Shown one piece after another: positions 44,969-55,616 of a stretch of 64,000 nucleotides of DNA (its first letter is position 1; every line of letters starts with the position of its first letter). Source of the stretch: Pseudomonas viridiflava (lineage in GTDB: Bacteria; Pseudomonadota; Gammaproteobacteria; Pseudomonadales; Pseudomonadaceae); NCBI RefSeq assembly GCF_900591205.1, contig NZ_UUPU01000008.1:124001-188000 (forward strand). The letters run 5' to 3'. The translations under genes were made by a program, and so were the position numbers. The notes under the pieces were generated by a model. It had not been told where the DNA came from, made no database searches, and saw only the letters and a program-made list of their open reading frames with translations.

Positions 44969-45204
44969 ATGTGGGAATAGCGCTTGTGTGGGAATAGGGC
45001 TCATGTGGAATAGGGCTTGTGTGGCGAGCGGGCTTGCCCGCGTTGGGGCGCGAAGCGGCCCCATCCCTAGGCAATGCAGTGTATTTGGTCATACGTGGCG
45101 GCAGGTCTTGGGGCTGCTGCGCAGCCCAACGCGGGCAAGCCCGCTCGCCACATAAGCCCGCTCGCCACACAAGCCGGCTTACCACATGAGCCCATCTACC
45201 ACAC
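44969..45204. repeat. REPIN with tandem 17-base repeats on both sides
   Basis: A perfect 27-base inverted pair (45021-45047 and 45125-45151, GTGGCGAGCGGGCTTGCCCG type) forms the core REP doublet. Around it, four 16-17-base units lie to the left (44969, 44986, 45003 and 45019) and four to the right in inverse orientation (45137, 45154, 45171 and 45188). Unit pattern, left: RTGTGG-nAATAGGGCTT, ending in GTGTGGCGAGCGGGCTT; right: AAGCCCGCTCGCCACAY and variants. The whole block is symmetrical. Confidence 0.8.
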
Positions 45205-45240
45205 AAGCCCGCACCCATAATTGGGTTAGCGGGCTTTTGT
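45205..45240 (+). terminator. intrinsic terminator after the PotF-like gene region
   Basis: AAGCCCGC (45205-45212) and GCGGGCTT (45229-45236) form an eight-base-pair stem, extended inside by ACCC/GGGT, and T residues follow. It is built from the last 17-base repeat unit and could end transcription coming from 44916. Confidence 0.6.
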
Positions 45241-47043
<1,803 letters not shown>

Positions 47044-47049
47044 TGCGCG

Positions 47050-47073
47050 GGCGCGGCGTTCCGGCGCCGCGCC
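47050..47073 (+). promoter_or_regulatory. intercistronic hairpin between aprA and inh
   Basis: GGCGCGGCG (47050-47058) and CGCCGCGCC (47065-47073) form a perfect nine-base-pair stem with a six-base loop, six bases after the aprA stop and just before the inh ribosome site. Without a T tract it more likely lowers read-through or protects the aprA message than ends it, which would fit the need for much protease and little inhibitor. Confidence 0.65.
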
Positions 47074-47093
47074 TTCCAGGAAGGAGCTTGCAA

Positions 47094-47462
47094 TTGAAGC
47101 GTTTTTTTCAACTGATCGCCTGCGTTATGCAGGTGATGTTCGTGTCGGCAGGAGCCCACGTCATGGCGAGCAGTCTTGTTTTACCCACCACCGCACAACT
47201 GGCCGGTCATTGGCAGTTGCTAAAGCAGGATAAGGTCTGTGCGCTGGACTTGCTGGAACAGGCGAATGCCCTGGCCGGTGATGTGGCTTGCGCCGAACAA
47301 TGGCTGGGGTACAAACCCCTGAGCTGGACGCCGACCCCCGATGGCATCTGGCTGATGAATGCCGAAGGCAGCGGTATTACGCATTTGAATCTCCAGAACG
47401 AAGGCGAATATAAAGGGTGCACACCCTCAGGCGACGAAGTTGTATTACAGCGAGCACCTTAG
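47094..47462 (+). CDS. inh: periplasmic inhibitor of the alkaline protease
   Basis: A 122-residue protein of the Inh/AprI family, which blocks the protease active site in the periplasm. I place the start at TTG (47094-47096), because AGGAAGGAG (47078-47086) ends seven bases before it; internal ATG codons lack a site. The N-terminus is a signal peptide ending near SAGAHVMA/SS. The mature start SSLVLPTTAQLAGHWQL matches the inhibitor tail that enters the protease cleft. Two cysteine residues around CALDLLEQANALAGDVAC likely form the family disulfide. It follows aprA and precedes aprD. Confidence 0.9.
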   Translation: MKRFFQLIACVMQVMFVSAGAHVMASSLVLPTTAQLAGHWQLLKQDKVCALDLLEQANALAGDVACAEQWLGYKPLSWTPTPDGIWLMNAEGSGITHLNLQNEGEYKGCTPSGDEVVLQRAP

Positions 47463-47515
47463 TTGTTCGTTATAACGCTATAACCCGATTTTAATAGTTG
47501 ACCGCCTCGGACTCA

Positions 47516-47529
47516 GGGGGGGGGGGGGG
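47516..47529 (+). repeat. run of fourteen G residues before aprD
   Basis: A homopolymer of 14 G (47516-47529) lies 41 bases before the aprD ATG. Such a tract is prone to slippage. Read from a TTG at 47498, the run keeps an upstream frame in phase with aprD. Its length here could also be affected by sequencing error. Confidence 0.7.
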
Positions 47530-47569
47530 CAACTATTGCCCGTCATTCGCTCAGAGAAGACCAAACACT

Positions 47570-49321
47570 ATGGCGAAGTCCCGTGCCGTTGCGCCTTTAT
47601 TCAAGGCGCTGGGTGAATACAAGAGCATTTTGATCAGCATTGGCTGTTTCACTGCATTGATTAACCTGTTGATGCTGGTGCCGTCGATTTACATGCTGCA
47701 AGTGTATGACCGCGTACTGTCCTCGCAGAATGAAACCACCCTGGTGATGTTGACGCTGATGGTCGTGGGGTTCTTTGCGTTTATCGGCACGCTGGAAGTC
47801 ATCCGCAGTTTTATCGTGATCCGCATCGGCAGCCAGTTAGAGCGGCGTTTCAACTTGCGCGTGTACCAGGCCGCGTTTGAACGCAATCTGCAGCGCGGCC
47901 AGGGGCATGCCGGGCAACCACTGGGGGATTTGACCCACATCCGCCAATTCATCACCGGGCCGGCGCTGTTCGCGTTTTTTGATGCGCCGTGGTTCCCCCT
48001 CTACCTGTTTGTGATTTTCCTGTTCAACGTCTGGCTCGGCGTGTTGGCCACCGCCGGTGCGGCGCTGTTGATCGGCCTGGCGTGCCTGAATGAATACCTG
48101 ACCAAAAAACCATTGGGCGAAGCCAGCGGTTACTCCCAGCAATCGACCCAGTTGGCCACCAGCCATTTGCACAATGCCGAGACCATCCAGGCCATGGGCA
48201 TGCTGGGCGTGTTGCGCACGCGCTGGTTCGCCGTGCATTCGCAATTTCTAGGCTTGCAGAACAGGGCCAGCGATACCGGCTCGGTGATTACCTCGCTGAG
48301 CAAATCCCTGCGGCTGTGCCTGCAATCGCTGGTGCTGGGGCTGGGCGCACTGCTGGTGATCAGGGGCGATATGACGGCCGGGATGATGATCGCCGGCTCC
48401 ATCCTGATGGGCCGGGTGCTGAGCCCCATTGATCAGTTGATTGCGGTGTGGAAGCAGTGGAGTTCGGCCAAGTTGGCCTACCAGCGCCTGGATGACTTGC
48501 TGCGCGAATTCCCCCCGCGAGGCGAGCAGATGAAACTGCCGACGCCCTTGGGCCAGGTGAGTTTCGAACAGGTCAGCGCGGGCCCGCCCGGGCGGCGCAT
48601 GCCCACCCTGCATCAGGTCAGCTTTAACCTCGGCGCCGGCGAAGTGCTGGGTGTGCTGGGCGCCTCGGGCTCCGGCAAATCCACCCTGGCCCGCGTTCTG
48701 GTGGGTGTGTGGCCGACCCTGGCCGGCACCGTGCGCCTGGATGGCGCCGATATCCATCGCTGGGACCGCGACGACCTCGGCCCGCACATCGGCTATCTGC
48801 CGCAGGACATCGAACTGTTCAGCGGCAGCATCGCCGACAACATCGCGCGTTTTTGCGAGGCCGACCCGGAGCGGGTGGTGCGCGCCGCGCAACAGGCCGG
48901 CGTGCATGAACTGATCCTGCGTTTGCCCCAGGGCTACGACACGCTGCTGGGCGATAACGGCGGCGGCCTGTCCGGCGGCCAGAAACAACGGGTGGCCCTG
49001 GCGCGTGCGCTGTACGGCGGGCCGCGCCTGATCGTGCTGGATGAACCCAACTCCAACCTCGATACCGTCGGCGAAGCGGCGCTGGCCAGCGCTATCGTGC
49101 AGATGAAAGCCCAGGGCAGCAGTGTGGTGTTGGTGACCCATCGCTCGTCGGCTCTGGCCCAGGCTGACAAGTTGCTGGTGCTCAACGAAGGGCGCTTGCA
49201 GGCGTTCGGGCCGAGTCAGGAAGTGCTGCGGGCGTTGTCCGCTCAGCAGGAAGCCCCGAGGGAAAAGCCCGGGGTGAGTTTCAGTCGTCAGTATCAAGCC
49301 GGAAGGAATCCAGGCGCATGA
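47570..49321 (+). CDS. aprD: type I secretion ABC transporter ATPase/permease
   Basis: A 583-residue inner-membrane exporter for RTX proteins (PrtD/AprD/LipB family). The membrane domain begins after residue 15 (SILISIGCFTALINLLMLVPSIYMLQVYDRV). The ATPase domain has Walker A GASGSGKST, signature LSGGQKQRV and Walker B LIVLDEPNSNLD. There is no peptidase C39 domain, as expected for C-terminally signalled substrates. ATG 47570 is chosen from family length; a weak AGAGAAG lies upstream. It overlaps aprE by four bases (ATGA). Confidence 0.94.
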   Translation: MAKSRAVAPLFKALGEYKSILISIGCFTALINLLMLVPSIYMLQVYDRVLSSQNETTLVMLTLMVVGFFAFIGTLEVIRSFIVIRIGSQLERRFNLRVYQAAFERNLQRGQGHAGQPLGDLTHIRQFITGPALFAFFDAPWFPLYLFVIFLFNVWLGVLATAGAALLIGLACLNEYLTKKPLGEASGYSQQSTQLATSHLHNAETIQAMGMLGVLRTRWFAVHSQFLGLQNRASDTGSVITSLSKSLRLCLQSLVLGLGALLVIRGDMTAGMMIAGSILMGRVLSPIDQLIAVWKQWSSAKLAYQRLDDLLREFPPRGEQMKLPTPLGQVSFEQVSAGPPGRRMPTLHQVSFNLGAGEVLGVLGASGSGKSTLARVLVGVWPTLAGTVRLDGADIHRWDRDDLGPHIGYLPQDIELFSGSIADNIARFCEADPERVVRAAQQAGVHELILRLPQGYDTLLGDNGGGLSGGQKQRVALARALYGGPRLIVLDEPNSNLDTVGEAALASAIVQMKAQGSSVVLVTHRSSALAQADKLLVLNEGRLQAFGPSQEVLRALSAQQEAPREKPGVSFSRQYQAGRNPGA

Positions 49322-50631
49322 GCAGCCTTACTGTTGAACCCCGTTTCAAAGAGCACGACGCCCGGTTTTTCGTGCGCATGGGCTGGTGGCTGACCGTGGT
49401 CGGCGCCGGTGGGTTTTTCCTGTGGGCCAGCCTGGCGCCTCTGGACCAGGGCATCCCGGTGCAGGGCACGGTGGTGGTGTCGGGCAAACGCAAGGCGGTG
49501 CAAACCTTCAGCCCCGGCGTGGTCAGTCGGATTCTGGTGAAGGAGGGGGAGTTGGTGAAGCAAGGCCAACCGCTGTTTCGCCTCGACCAGACCCAGAACC
49601 AGGCCGACGTGCAGTCCCTGCAGGCCCAGTACCGCATGGCCTGGGCCAGCGTGGCCCGCTGGCAGAGCGAACGCGACAACCGCCCCGGCATCACCTTTCC
49701 CGCCGAGCTGAGCACCAACCCCGACCCGGCCCTGGCGCTGGTGCTGGAAGGCCAACGCCAGCTGTTCAGCAGCCGCCGCGAAGCCTTTGCCCGTGAACAG
49801 GCGGGGATTCGCGCCAATATCGAGGGCGCCACGGCGCAGTTGGGCGGCATGCGTCGTGCGCGCAGCGACTTGACCGCCCAGGCCCAGTCCCTGCGCGATC
49901 AACTGAGCAACTTGCAGCCGCTGGCCGACAACGGCTATATCCCGCGCAACCGGCTGATGGAGTACCAACGCCAGCTGTCCCAGGTGCAACAGGACCTGGC
50001 GCAGAACACCGGCGAAAGCGGCCGGGTGGAGCAGGGCATCCTCGAATCGCGCTTGAAATTGCAGCAGCACAGCGAGGAATACCAGAAAGAAGTGCGCAGC
50101 CAACTGGCCGATGCGCAATTGCGCAGCCTGACCCTGGAGCAGCAACTCACCTCGGCCGGGTTTGACCTGCAACACAGCGAGATCAATGCGCCAGCCGATG
50201 GCATTGCGGTCAACCTCGGCGTGCACACCGAGGGCGCGGTGGTGCGCGCCGGTGAAACCCTGCTGGAGATTGTGCCCCAGGGCACGCGCCTGGAGGTGGA
50301 GGGGCATCTGCCGGTGCACTTGGTGGACAAAGTCGGCACGCACTTGCCGGTGGATATCCTCTTCACCGCCTTCAACCAGAGCCGCACACCGCGGGTGCCG
50401 GGTGAGGTCAGCCTGATTTCGGCCGACCAGATGCTGGATGAGAAGACCGGCGCGCCGTATTACGTGCTGCGCACCACGGTGAGCGAAGCGGCGCTGGAGA
50501 AACTGCAGGGCCTGGTGATCAAGCCGGGCATGCCGGCCGAGATGTTCGTGCGCACCGGTGAACGCTCGTTGCTCAATTACCTGTTCAAGCCGCTGCTGGA
50601 TCGCGCCGGCTCCGCGCTGACCGAGGAATGA
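49318..50631 (+). CDS. aprE: type I secretion membrane fusion protein
   Basis: A 437-residue periplasmic adaptor (HlyD/PrtE/AprE family) linking AprD to AprF. It has a single N-terminal membrane anchor (WWLTVVGAGGFFLWASLAP), a lipoyl half-motif (GTVVVSGKRKAVQTFSPGVVSRILVKEGELVKQGQPLF), a long coiled-coil hairpin (about residues 130-280, rich in Q, R and L), and the second half-motif (INAPADGIAVNLGVHTEGAVV). The family beta-barrel and C-terminal segment follow. It overlaps aprD by four bases, and its TGA overlaps the possible aprF start region. Confidence 0.94.
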   Translation: MSSLTVEPRFKEHDARFFVRMGWWLTVVGAGGFFLWASLAPLDQGIPVQGTVVVSGKRKAVQTFSPGVVSRILVKEGELVKQGQPLFRLDQTQNQADVQSLQAQYRMAWASVARWQSERDNRPGITFPAELSTNPDPALALVLEGQRQLFSSRREAFAREQAGIRANIEGATAQLGGMRRARSDLTAQAQSLRDQLSNLQPLADNGYIPRNRLMEYQRQLSQVQQDLAQNTGESGRVEQGILESRLKLQQHSEEYQKEVRSQLADAQLRSLTLEQQLTSAGFDLQHSEINAPADGIAVNLGVHTEGAVVRAGETLLEIVPQGTRLEVEGHLPVHLVDKVGTHLPVDILFTAFNQSRTPRVPGEVSLISADQMLDEKTGAPYYVLRTTVSEAALEKLQGLVIKPGMPAEMFVRTGERSLLNYLFKPLLDRAGSALTEE

Positions 50632-50633
50632 GC

Positions 50634-51986
50634 ATGAAACGCTTGCTTATCGCCTTGCTGTTCACCTGCGCCAGTGCCGAGGCGGCCATGGGCCCGTTCG
50701 ATGTCTACGAACAGGCGTTGCGTAATGATCCGGTGTTTCTCGGCGCCCTCAAGGAGCGCGACGCCGGCCTGGAAAACCGCACCATCGGCCGCGCCGGCCT
50801 GCTGCCCAAGCTGTCCTATAACTACAACAAAGGCCGCAATAACTCCCAGGCCACCTTGCCTGACGGGCGCGGCGGCAATTACCACGACGACCGCAACTAC
50901 AACAGCTACGGTTCCACCTTCAGCCTGCAACAGCCATTGTTTGACTACGAAGCCTACGCCAACTACCGCAAGGGCGTGGCCCAGTCGCTGTTCGCCGATG
51001 AAAGCTTTCGCGACAAGAGCCAGGCGCTGCTGGTGCGGGTGTTGACCTATTACACCCAGGCGCTGTTTGCCCAGGACCAGATCGACATTGCGCGCGCCAA
51101 GAAGAAGGCGTTCGAGCAGCAGTTCCAACAGAACCAGCACTTGTTCCAGCAAGGCGAGGGCACGCGCACCGATATCCTAGAAGCCGAGTCGCGCTATGAG
51201 TTGGCGACGGCCGAAGAGATTGAAGCGCTGGACGAGCAGGACGCGTCTCTGAGGGAACTGGGCGCGTTGATCGGCGTGCAGAGCGTCAATATCCAGGACC
51301 TGGCGCCGCTCAACCAGAGCTTCGCCGCGTTTACCCTGACCCCGGCCAACTACGACACCTGGCATGAGCTGGCGATCAGCAACAACCCCACCCTGGCCTC
51401 GCAGCGCCAGGCCCTGGAAGTGGCGCGTTATGAGGTGGAACGCAATCGCGCCGGGCATTTGCCCAAGGTCACCGCCTATGCCAGCTCGCGTCAGCAGGAG
51501 TCGGACAGCGGCAACACCTACAACCAACGCTACGACACCAACACCATCGGCATTGAAGTCAGCCTGCCGCTGTATGCCGGTGGCGGCATCTCGGCGTCCA
51601 CGCGCCAGGCCAGCCGGGCCATGGAACAGGCGGAGTACGAACTGGAAGGCAAGACCCGCGAAACCCTGATCGAACTGCGGCGCCAGTTCAGTGCGTGCCT
51701 GTCGGGGGTGAGCAAATTGCGCGCCTATCAAAAGGCCCTGACCTCGGCAGAAGCGCTGGTGATTTCCACCAAGCAAAGCATCCTCGGCGGCGAGCGGGTC
51801 AACCTCGATGCGCTGAACGCCGAGCAGCAGCTCTACAGCACGCGGCGCGACCTGGCCCAGGCGCGTTACGACTACCTGATGGCCTGGACCAAATTGCATT
51901 ACTACGCGGGTAATTTGCGCGATACCGACCTGGCCAAGGTCGACGAAGCATTTGGCCCCGCTGACCCAAAAAGTATTTCAAGGTGA
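50634..51986 (+). CDS. aprF: type I secretion outer-membrane channel (TolC family)
   Basis: A 450-residue outer-membrane efflux protein that completes the AprDEF channel. A signal peptide (KRLLIALLFTCASAEAA) precedes two TolC-like repeats with long coiled-coil helices (QNQHLFQQGEGTRTDILEAESRYELATAEEIEALDEQ is typical of the family). I chose ATG 50634, which has GAGGA six bases before it; ATG 50628 overlaps the aprE stop and sits too close to the site. It precedes the lipase gene, with a 34-base gap. Confidence 0.93.
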   Translation: MKRLLIALLFTCASAEAAMGPFDVYEQALRNDPVFLGALKERDAGLENRTIGRAGLLPKLSYNYNKGRNNSQATLPDGRGGNYHDDRNYNSYGSTFSLQQPLFDYEAYANYRKGVAQSLFADESFRDKSQALLVRVLTYYTQALFAQDQIDIARAKKKAFEQQFQQNQHLFQQGEGTRTDILEAESRYELATAEEIEALDEQDASLRELGALIGVQSVNIQDLAPLNQSFAAFTLTPANYDTWHELAISNNPTLASQRQALEVARYEVERNRAGHLPKVTAYASSRQQESDSGNTYNQRYDTNTIGIEVSLPLYAGGGISASTRQASRAMEQAEYELEGKTRETLIELRRQFSACLSGVSKLRAYQKALTSAEALVISTKQSILGGERVNLDALNAEQQLYSTRRDLAQARYDYLMAWTKLHYYAGNLRDTDLAKVDEAFGPADPKSISR

Positions 51987-52020
51987 CATTCCCGATTCCA
52001 ACAACAAGAGAGGCAATAAC

Positions 52021-53433
52021 ATGGGCGTGTTTGACTACAAAAACCTCGGGGCCGATGGCTCCAAAGCATTGTTCGCCGATGCCATGGCGATCACGTTGTA
52101 TACCTACCACAACCTGGATAACGGCTTTGCCGTGGGCTACCAGCACAACGGCTTGGGGCTGGGCCTGCCGGCCACACTGGTCGGAGCACTGCTCGGCAGC
52201 ACCGATTCCCAGGGGGTGATCCCCGGTATCCCGTGGAACCCCGATTCGGAAAAAGCCGCCCTGGACGCACTCCACCAGGCCGGCTGGGCCCCCATCAGCG
52301 CCAGCGCCCTGGGCTACGGCGGCAAGGTCGATGCGCGGGGTACGTTCTTTGGCGAAAAGGCCGGCTACACCACGGCGCAGGTCGAAGTCCTGGGCAAGTA
52401 CGATGACGCGGGCAAGCTGCTGGAAATCGGTATCGGTTTTCGCGGCACGTCCGGCCCGCGGGAGAGCCTGATCAGCGATTCCATCGGTGATCTGATCAGC
52501 GACTTGCTGGCGGCGCTGGGCCCCAAGGACTACGCGAAGAACTACGCCGGCGAAGCGTTTGGCGGCCTGCTCAAAAACGTGGCCGAGTTTGCCGGCGCGC
52601 ATGGACTCAGCGGCCACGATGTAGTGGTCAGCGGTCACAGCCTTGGCGGGCTGGCGGTCAACAGCCTGGCCGACTTGAGCAACAGCCAATGGGCGGGGTT
52701 CTACAAGGATGCCAATTACGTGGCTTATGCCTCGCCGACCCAGAGTGCGGGGGGCAAGGTGCTCAATGTCGGCTACGAGAACGACCCGGTATTCCGTGCA
52801 CTGGACGGCTCGTCAGTCAACTGGTCGTCTCTGGGCGTTCACGACAAGCCCCATGAGTCGACCACCGACAATATCGTCAGCTTCAATGACCACTACGCCT
52901 CGACGCTATGGAATGTACTGCCATTTTCCATCACCAACCTGCCCACCTGGGTCTCGCATTTGCCAACCGGGTATGGCGATGGCATGACGCGCATCCTCGA
53001 ATCCGGTTTCTACGAGCAGATGAGCCGCGACTCGACGATTATCGTCGCCAACCTGTCGGACCCGGCACGGGCCAACACCTGGGTACAGGATCTCAACCGC
53101 AACGCCGAGCCGCACAAGGGCAATACCTTCATCATCGGCAGTGACGGCAATGACCTGATCCAGGGGGGCAAGGGCGCGGACTTTATCGAGGGCGGCAAGG
53201 GCAATGACACGATTCGCGACAGCAGTGGGAATAACACCTTTTTGTTCAGCGGGCACTTTGGTCAGGATCGGATCATTGGTTACCAACTGACGGACAAGCT
53301 GGTGTTCCAGGACGTCGAAGGACGCGTGGATTACCGTGAGCACGGCGCGGATACGCTGATCAGTGTGGGTGGAGATTCGGTGACGTTGGTGGGGGTCAGT
53401 GGTTGGTCGGGGGAGGGGATGGTCGTTAGCTGA
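52021..53433 (+). CDS. tliA: family I.3 thermostable lipase, type I secreted
   Basis: A 470-residue secreted lipase. The catalytic triad positions match family I.3 enzymes: Ser207 in GHSLGG, Asp255 and His313. RTX calcium-binding repeats are visible (GSDGNDLIQGGKGADFIEGGKGNDTI, residues 375-400), and the C-terminus (GEGMVVS) carries the hydrophobic end signal for AprDEF. There is no signal peptide. It ends the apr locus with a normal ribosome site (AGAGG). The serine protease genes often found between aprF and the lipase in other strains are absent here. tliA and lipA are both names in use. Confidence 0.94.
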   Translation: MGVFDYKNLGADGSKALFADAMAITLYTYHNLDNGFAVGYQHNGLGLGLPATLVGALLGSTDSQGVIPGIPWNPDSEKAALDALHQAGWAPISASALGYGGKVDARGTFFGEKAGYTTAQVEVLGKYDDAGKLLEIGIGFRGTSGPRESLISDSIGDLISDLLAALGPKDYAKNYAGEAFGGLLKNVAEFAGAHGLSGHDVVVSGHSLGGLAVNSLADLSNSQWAGFYKDANYVAYASPTQSAGGKVLNVGYENDPVFRALDGSSVNWSSLGVHDKPHESTTDNIVSFNDHYASTLWNVLPFSITNLPTWVSHLPTGYGDGMTRILESGFYEQMSRDSTIIVANLSDPARANTWVQDLNRNAEPHKGNTFIIGSDGNDLIQGGKGADFIEGGKGNDTIRDSSGNNTFLFSGHFGQDRIIGYQLTDKLVFQDVEGRVDYREHGADTLISVGGDSVTLVGVSGWSGEGMVVS

Positions 53434-53449
53434 TGTGAGGTGATAACCC

Positions 53450-53548
53450 GATCAAGGTGGGAGCTGGCTTGCCTGCGATGCGCACGACTCGGTTTGGCAG
53501 GGGAACGAGTTGATGCCATCGCAGGCAAGCCAGCTCCCACATTTGATC
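53450..53548. repeat. REPIN after the lipase gene
   Basis: Two inverted arms of about 31 bases (53450-53480 and 53517-53548) share the GTGGGAGCTGGCTTGCCTGCGATG core and its inverse, separated by a 36-base variable spacer. The outer bases GATCAA/TTGATC pair too. This is a REP-doublet element of the GAGCTGGCTTG type. Confidence 0.8.
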
Positions 53549-53556
53549 GGCGTTGT

Positions 53557-53775
53557 TTAGTCTTCCTTGCGGACCGTGGCCACGTCATCGGCCTTGATGC
53601 GAATGCGCTTGCCGGCGATGTCGGTGAACTCGTAGAAACCGTCGGCGGTCTGGGTTTTTGGGGTGTCCTTGGTCAAATACTGAGTACCATTTTGCAGCGT
53701 CACGACGGTTTGCGTTGCGCAACCGGCCAATACCAGAAAAGTGAGTGCAACCAGTGGCAGACCCAAATTCTTCAT
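53557..53775 (-). CDS. small YgdI/YgdR-like lipoprotein
   Basis: A 72-residue lipoprotein. After the signal (LPLVALTFLVLAGC) the mature part ATQTVVTLQNGTQYLTKDTPKTQTADGFYEFTDIAGK is an SH3-like barrel, as in YgdI/YgdR proteins of unknown function. I chose ATG 53775, since AAGG lies nine bases before it; ATG 53781 would sit too close. It is transcribed opposite to the lipase and FAN1 genes and stands alone behind a REPIN. Confidence 0.82.
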   Translation of the reverse strand: MKNLGLPLVALTFLVLAGCATQTVVTLQNGTQYLTKDTPKTQTADGFYEFTDIAGKRIRIKADDVATVRKED

Positions 53776-53957
53776 GTTCATTACCCTTACCTTTGACCTT
53801 GAAAAGTCCCACGCCAGGGGCGCGGGCAACAAATGTTACGCCATCGACTCCCCATCTGATCACTTTTATGCAGAAAGTTGCGTGCGCCATTTATCCATTA
53901 GCGATTGCAACCAGGCGTTTGCGACGGCACTCTGTATGCATAACCAGTATTTGATCA

Positions 53958-55616
53958 ATGCGTACCATGGCCAACCCCCTCGAAAACCCGCTCTATTACC
54001 TGCATAACTTCTGCCAGGTCCTGCATTGGCTGGGGCAACGCTATGCAGACCTGCTCGACCCTGACGAACAGCATTTCATTCAGCAATTTGACAGGTTGGC
54101 GCAACCGTCCCAGGCGCTATTGGTGCGCATGGTGATGCGCAAGGGTGTGCATTTTCGTGCGGGCAAGCTGCATTACCTGGAGATCGGATGCCCTCACGCC
54201 GCTGCCGGGCCATTGCTGGAACTGGGCTGGGTGGACGCGCACTGCCCGCTGGCCTTTGAGGAGCTGTTCGGGTTGCTGCAAAAGAGCGAAATCCTCGGTG
54301 CGTTCACACCCTGGATCGACCAGCCCAAGGCCAGGAAAACCGATTGGCTGGAGGGGTTGGCAGCGCAATTCACCGAGCCGCGCAGTTTTGTGCAATGGTG
54401 TCCCGACCTGGCAGATACCCTGTACAGCCTCACCGTGATGCAGCTGTGCGACCGCCTGCGCTTGATGTTCTTCGGCAATCTGCACCAGGATTGGTCCGAG
54501 TTCGTGCTGGCGGACCTGGGTATCTACACCTATGAAAAGGTCGAATTTTGCGCCGAATCCCGTGGTTTGCGCACCCGCGATGACGTACACGGGTTTCTGT
54601 TTCTGCACCAGTGTCAGCAAGCGTTTGAAACCGGCGAGGCGCTGGAGGCGGTGCTGGCGCAGGTCGCGACGCTGAGCACTGACAACCCCTGGCTGGAAAA
54701 ACGTCGGGCCAAGCTGTTGTTCCAGATCGGCCAATACTGCGAGCGCAGCGCCGAACTGGACCTGGCGCAGCAGATCTACCGCGCCTGTGCGTACCCTGGC
54801 GCCCGCGCACGGCTGATCCGCGTGCTGGAGCGCCAGGAGGACTACGCCCAGGCCATGGCCCTGGCAAATGCCGCGCAACAGGCGCCGGAAAGCGCCGCCG
54901 AACAACAGCACCTGTTGCGTGTGTTACCGCGCTTGCGCCGCAAGCTGGGCGAGCCGGCTTTGCCCAAGGCCAAGCCCCGGCAGGTCACGCGCCTGGACCT
55001 CGCGCTCACGCTGCCGGAGCCACTGATGTCGGTGGAATACTGCGTACAGGCGCACCTGAGCGAGCCGGATGCGCCGGTGCATTATGTGGAAAACGGCCTG
55101 ATCAATTCGCTGTTCGGCCTGCTGTGCTGGGAGGCGATTTTCGCGCCGCTGCCGGGTGCGTTTTTTCACCCCTTCCAGCGCGGGCCGGCGGATCTGCACA
55201 GCGAAGACTTCCACCAGCGCCGTGCAGGGTTGTTTGCCGCATGTTTCGAGCAACTGCAGGACGAGCGCTACAAGACCACCTTGCGCCAGCGCTACCACGA
55301 CAAATGGGGGGTTCAATCGCCCTTCGTGTTCTGGAACCTGCTGAGCGAAGAGCTGCTGGAACAAGCCCTGGAATGCCTGCCCGCCGAACATCTGCGCTAT
55401 TGGTTCGAGCGGCTGTTGCTGGATATCCGTGCCAACCGCGCTGGCATGCCGGACCTGATCCAGTTCTGGCCGGCGCAAAAGACTTACCGCATGATCGAGG
55501 TCAAGGGTCCCGGCGATCGCCTGCAAGACAACCAACTGCGTTGGCTGGAGTTCTGCGGTGAATACCAGATGCCGGTCACCGTCTGTTACGTGCGCTGGGC
55601 GGAGCAACCGGCTTGA
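53958..55616 (+). CDS. FAN1-type structure-specific nuclease (VRR-NUC)
   Basis: A 552-residue DNA-repair nuclease. The C-terminal VRR-NUC catalytic motif is intact: GMPDLIQFW (D499), then MIEVKGPGD (E514 and K516) and LQDNQLRWLEFC. The N-terminal two thirds are helical (SAP- and TPR-like in known FAN1) with the start NPLENPLYYLHNFCQVLHWL typical of the bacterial form. FAN1 trims 5' flaps and unhooks interstrand crosslinks; bacterial FAN1 has been studied in Pseudomonas aeruginosa. The start may be at 53958 or 53967. The TGA overlaps the TTG start of the nuclease-helicase, so the two are translated together. Confidence 0.92.
   Translation: MRTMANPLENPLYYLHNFCQVLHWLGQRYADLLDPDEQHFIQQFDRLAQPSQALLVRMVMRKGVHFRAGKLHYLEIGCPHAAAGPLLELGWVDAHCPLAFEELFGLLQKSEILGAFTPWIDQPKARKTDWLEGLAAQFTEPRSFVQWCPDLADTLYSLTVMQLCDRLRLMFFGNLHQDWSEFVLADLGIYTYEKVEFCAESRGLRTRDDVHGFLFLHQCQQAFETGEALEAVLAQVATLSTDNPWLEKRRAKLLFQIGQYCERSAELDLAQQIYRACAYPGARARLIRVLERQEDYAQAMALANAAQQAPESAAEQQHLLRVLPRLRRKLGEPALPKAKPRQVTRLDLALTLPEPLMSVEYCVQAHLSEPDAPVHYVENGLINSLFGLLCWEAIFAPLPGAFFHPFQRGPADLHSEDFHQRRAGLFAACFEQLQDERYKTTLRQRYHDKWGVQSPFVFWNLLSEELLEQALECLPAEHLRYWFERLLLDIRANRAGMPDLIQFWPAQKTYRMIEVKGPGDRLQDNQLRWLEFCGEYQMPVTVCYVRWAEQPA

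Noticed and set aside
44969..45204. A CRISPR array, suggested by the regular short repeats before aprA
   Set aside because: The units are contiguous, without unique spacers, and are inverted about a REP palindrome; no cas genes are near.
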